A stretch of DNA of 21,739 bases from CAIZLB01 sp039795875 (GTDB lineage: Bacteria > Patescibacteriota > Minisyncoccia > Phycocordibacterales > CAIZLB01): assembly GCA_039795875.1 (NCBI GenBank), contig JBDKKY010000013.1, positions 1-21,739 on the forward strand, in the 5' to 3' direction. The notes below the pieces were generated by a model that worked only from the letters and a program-made list of their open reading frames with translations, was not told the DNA's origin and searched no databases. Made by a program: the position numbers and the translations under genes. This document shows positions 18,939 through 21,739 of this stretch, in pieces; position 1 is the first letter of the stretch, and every line of letters begins with the position of its first letter.

Positions 18939-21083
18939 TTATTTTCTTGAGTCAACAATAGTTTTCTCTACGTTTGGTGGGACAGCTTCGTATTTAGCGA
19001 ATTCCATAGTGTTTGATCCTCGTCCTTCAGTCATAGATCGAAGTTGTGTCGTGTATCCAAACATTTCTGAAAGAGGAACCATGGCTCGGATGGCCTTGTT
19101 CAATCCTCGATCTTCCATTCCTTCGATTTGTCCTCGTTTAGATGACAATGATCCCGTTACATCTCCCATGAATTTTTCAGGAACTACAACCTCAACTCGC
19201 ATGATAGGTTCCATGATAACTGGTTTTGCTCGACGCGCACCATCTTGGAATGCTTGTGAAGCAGCAATCTTGTACGCGATTTCTGATGAGTCCACATCGT
19301 GGTATGAACCGTATGTAAGTTCACATGACACTCCGGTCAATGGGAATCCAGCAACGATACCTCGGTCCATCGCTTCTCGTACACCTTTTTGTACAGCAGG
19401 AATAAATTCTCCTGGGATAACACCTCCTTTGATAGAGTCGATGAACTCGTATCCAGGTTCTCGGTGAACGTTCTTTGGCATCTTTTGTCCTTCTGGCCAA
19501 TCTTGTAGTGGCTTAAGAGTGATTCGTACGTGACCATATTGTCCTTTACCTCCTGACTGCTTAGCATATTTGTGTTCTGCTTCGGCTTCGGCGGTAATAG
19601 TTTCTCGGTAGGCTACCTGAGGTTGACCAACATTGGCTTCAACGTTGAACTCTCGTTTCATACGATCGATCATAATCTCAAGGTGAAGCTCACCCATACC
19701 AGCGATAAGGGTTTGTCCTGTTTCTGGATTTGAAGTAACTCGGAAAGTTGGGTCTTCGTCTCCCAATTTTTTAAGAGCAATACCCATTTTCTCTTGGTCT
19801 GCCTTTGTCTTTGGCTCAATAGATAGAGATACCACAGGTTCAGCAAACTTGATCACCTCAAGGATAATTGGATTGCTCTCATCACAGAATGTGTGCGATG
19901 TTAGCGCCTCTTTCAAACCTACGGCTGCCGCGATCTCACCAGCAAATACTTTTTTCACCTCTTCTCGCTTGTTGGCTTGAAGTCGTACGATTCGACCAAG
20001 TCGCTCTTTGTTTCCTGTTGTTGAGTTATAGATATAAGAACCGGCTTCGATAGTACCTGAATACACTCGGAAGAATGTAAGTTGTCCTACGAATGGGTCA
20101 TTTTGCAATTTGAAAGCTAGAGCGGCAAACGGTTCTGTATCAGATGCCTTTCGCTCCATCTCTTCTCCTGTGTCTGGATTTGTTCCTTTGATAGGTGGTA
20201 CATCAAGAGGTGACGGCAAGTATTCAACCACCGCATCAAGAATAAGTTGTACTCCTTTATTTTTCAAAGCTGTACCAGTAAATACAGGGAACAATGTATT
20301 GGCCAAAGTTCCTTTTCGAATAGCTGCTTTAAGTTCAGGGAGTGTGAAATCTGTCTCTCCACCAAGATATCGCTCCATAAGGGCATCATCTTGCTCAACC
20401 GCTTTTTCCACAAGCTCTGCTCGTCGTTTTGTGGCCTCTTCAACAAACTCTGCAGGGATCTCAGCTTCAATGATTTTGTTCCCCATCTCTCCCTCGAATG
20501 TATACGACTTCATTTTTAGAAGGTCAATAACTCCGGCCATTTTCTCTTCTTCTCCCATAGGGATTTGCATTCGCACAGCGTTCTTTGTAAGACGTGCGAT
20601 GATAGAAGCGAATGATCGCTCAAATGATCCTCCGGTTCGGTCAAGTTTGTTAATAAAACAGATTCGAGGCACGTGATATTTGTCAGCTTGTCGCCACACT
20701 GTTTCTGATTGTGGTTCTACTCCAGCTACTCCGTCGAATACTGTTACAGCACCGTCAAGAACTTTCAATGATCGCTCTACTTCTACAGTAAAGTCTACGT
20801 GACCTGGTGTATCGATAATGTTAAATCGATGCATCATTGATTTGTCAGTTCCCATGTATGTTGGATTCCAAAAACATGTGATAGCAGCCGCAGTAATAGT
20901 AATACCTCGTTCTTTCTCTTGTTCCATCCAGTCTGTTACAGCTTCACCATCGTGTACTTCACCGATCTTGTGTGACATACCTGTATAGTAAAGGATACGT
21001 TCTGATGTTGTTGTTTTTCCGGCGTCGATGTGGGCAATGATTCCGAAGTTTCGAATTCGATCTAGTGGATAATCGCGTTGCAT
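18939..21083 (-). CDS. fusA: Elongation factor G
   Basis: A 714-residue translocase GTPase that drives tRNA-mRNA translocation. GTPase motifs: AHIDAGKTTTSERIL (P-loop, about residues 17-31), ERGITI, DTPGHVDF and NKLDRTGG. Domain II follows (PFAALAFKLQNDPFVGQLTFFRVYSG), domain III (IEPKTKADQEKMGIALKKL), domain IV (SGGKGQYGHVRI, GYEFIDSIKGGVIPGEFIPAV) and domain V (PIMRVEVVVPEKFMGDVTGSLSSKRGQIEG). The length is normal. Downstream of rpsG in the conserved str order, it is separated from it by a 137-base gap with a large hairpin. Possible -10 boxes (TATATA or TATAGA) end five to seven bases before ATG 21083, so it may also be transcribed leaderless. Confidence 0.97.
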   Translation of the reverse strand: MQRDYPLDRIRNFGIIAHIDAGKTTTSERILYYTGMSHKIGEVHDGEAVTDWMEQEKERGITITAAAITCFWNPTYMGTDKSMMHRFNIIDTPGHVDFTVEVERSLKVLDGAVTVFDGVAGVEPQSETVWRQADKYHVPRICFINKLDRTGGSFERSFASIIARLTKNAVRMQIPMGEEEKMAGVIDLLKMKSYTFEGEMGNKIIEAEIPAEFVEEATKRRAELVEKAVEQDDALMERYLGGETDFTLPELKAAIRKGTLANTLFPVFTGTALKNKGVQLILDAVVEYLPSPLDVPPIKGTNPDTGEEMERKASDTEPFAALAFKLQNDPFVGQLTFFRVYSGTIEAGSYIYNSTTGNKERLGRIVRLQANKREEVKKVFAGEIAAAVGLKEALTSHTFCDESNPIILEVIKFAEPVVSLSIEPKTKADQEKMGIALKKLGDEDPTFRVTSNPETGQTLIAGMGELHLEIMIDRMKREFNVEANVGQPQVAYRETITAEAEAEHKYAKQSGGKGQYGHVRITLKPLQDWPEGQKMPKNVHREPGYEFIDSIKGGVIPGEFIPAVQKGVREAMDRGIVAGFPLTGVSCELTYGSYHDVDSSEIAYKIAASQAFQDGARRAKPVIMEPIMRVEVVVPEKFMGDVTGSLSSKRGQIEGMEDRGLNKAIRAMVPLSEMFGYTTQLRSMTEGRGSNTMEFAKYEAVPPNVEKTIVDSRK

Positions 21084-21143
21084 ATAATTCTATATATTTG
21101 TTTATGATTATTTATAAGTTATTTCGTCGGTGCTAATCAAGGA

Positions 21144-21210
21144 GTAAATATTTGTTTCATTTGCAGGCCGAGGTGCTGCTGCCGAGGCCGAAACCGAAAC
21201 AAATATTTAC
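21144..21210 (-). ncRNA. Large hairpin in the rpsG-fusA gap
   Basis: A perfect 15-bp stem: GTAAATATTTGTTTC (21144-21158) and its complement (21196-21210). The 37-base top contains GGCC-uc-GG, cagcagca, CC-uc-GGCC, a second GC-rich symmetric stem. There is no T-tract in the minus direction. It is suggestive of an mRNA control or processing element; class unknown. Confidence 0.6.
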
Positions 21211-21220
21211 GACGAGATTG

Positions 21221-21691
21221 TTACCATGCCATATGAGCAAAGGCTTTGTTTGCCTCGGCCATCTTGTGTGTAGTTTCTCGTTTTTTCATTGCTTCACCTT
21301 CACCTTTTGTTGCAGCAAAAATCTCATCTGCAAGTTTTAGGTGCATAGGCTTTCCTTTTTTCTTTCGAGCTGCGATGATAATCCATGTCATAGCCAGGAA
21401 GATTTTTCTTTCTGGTCGAACCTCATAAGGAACCTGGTAGTTTGCTCCACCAACTCGTCGTGAACGGACTTCAACTTGTGGGGCAACCGCTTTGATAGCA
21501 GTATCAAAAAGCTCAAGAGGGTTTTCTGTATGCCCCTTTTCAGCCAATACGTCTAGCATGTCGTAAATAACACCTCGGGCTGTTACTTTTTTACCATCCC
21601 ACATAACGTAGTTAATAAATTTTCCCAATGTATCTGAATTATACTTTGGATCTGGTCCGGCTGTATTTCTATTTTTTACTTTTCTTCGCAT
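21221..21691 (-). CDS. rpsG: 30S ribosomal protein S7
   Basis: A 156-residue protein (MRRKVKNRNTAGPDPKYNSD...). S7 features are present: DPKYNSDTLGKFINYVMWDGKK, LFDTAIKAVAPQVEVRSRRVGGANYQVPYEVRPERK and a basic helical C-terminus ending KAFAHMAW. S7 nucleates assembly of the 30S head by binding 16S rRNA. The frame is open to the window edge, but ATG 21691 gives the family start. Only an AT-rich stretch without Shine-Dalgarno sequence precedes it. By gene order rpsL would be expected just outside the window. It is followed by the hairpin and fusA. Confidence 0.94.
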   Translation of the reverse strand: MRRKVKNRNTAGPDPKYNSDTLGKFINYVMWDGKKVTARGVIYDMLDVLAEKGHTENPLELFDTAIKAVAPQVEVRSRRVGGANYQVPYEVRPERKIFLAMTWIIIAARKKKGKPMHLKLADEIFAATKGEGEAMKKRETTHKMAEANKAFAHMAW

Positions 21692-21739
21692 GTTTTTTAA
21701 TAAATTAATTTTTTGTAATTTTGCCACCCGTTGTAGTTT

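Noticed and set aside
1..21739. tRNA, rRNA, CRISPR array, insertion sequence or prophage genes
   Set aside because: I looked for cloverleaf arms, regular spaced repeats, transposase motifs and terminal inverted repeats and saw none.

Overview
The window looks like chromosomal DNA of a Patescibacteria (CPR) member, most likely of the Parcubacteria group. The evidence is a set of full-length housekeeping genes with CPR traits: a very short DnaX clamp-loader subunit, RNase J with a basic N-terminal extension, two TrmB-type regulators, a small CPC-motif membrane protein, short intergenic gaps and almost no Shine-Dalgarno sequences. Several genes start 6-9 bases after a TATACT-like -10 box, so their mRNAs are probably leaderless. 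Genes end with all three stop codons, so the standard code is in use. The housekeeping genes use CGA heavily for arginine.

Layout. 1-2269 (minus): FtsX/MacB-type permease (cut by the window edge) and its HlyD/MacA-type adaptor, with a small divergent gene at 2404. 2792-4594: typA. 4752-6009: two GC-rich genes for secreted PEP-CTERM proteins, each with its own terminator. 6099-8680: secG, then rnj behind a long leader. 8777-9511 (minus): a membrane-anchored surface protein. 9757-10389 (minus): HD-domain hydrolase. 10524-11300: TrmB-like regulator. 11349-12200 (minus): inositol-monophosphatase-family enzyme. 12435-13163: second TrmB-like regulator. 13164-14117 (minus): dnaX. 14190-15179 (minus): two small membrane proteins separated by a complete hammerhead ribozyme. 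15326-16342 (minus): dihydrouridine synthase, preceded by a small CPC-motif membrane protein. 16775-17604: small membrane protein plus a bPH2 membrane protein. 17859-18531: Phd/PIN toxin-antitoxin pair. 18635-21691 (minus): rpsT, fusA and rpsG, in the order rpsG > fusA > rpsT of transcription.

The most striking points are: (1) a type III hammerhead ribozyme at 14670-14743 (minus), next to the start codon of a membrane-protein gene and facing a competing hairpin; (2) a dispersed intergenic element of about 90 bp, built on a terminator hairpin whose loop always carries TCTATCGTGA, with three long copies and one truncated copy; (3) two PEP-CTERM proteins in a CPR-like chromosome; (4) a regular leaderless promoter layout; (5) a mosaic of GC-rich, codon-atypical genes inserted singly or in pairs between CGA-rich housekeeping genes; and (6) a large hairpin between rpsG and fusA.

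The housekeeping genes cover translation (typA, fusA, rpsG, rpsT, dus), secretion (secG), RNA decay (rnj) and replication (dnaX). The GC-rich genes appear to be accessory. I found no tRNA, rRNA, CRISPR array, insertion sequence or integron attC site.
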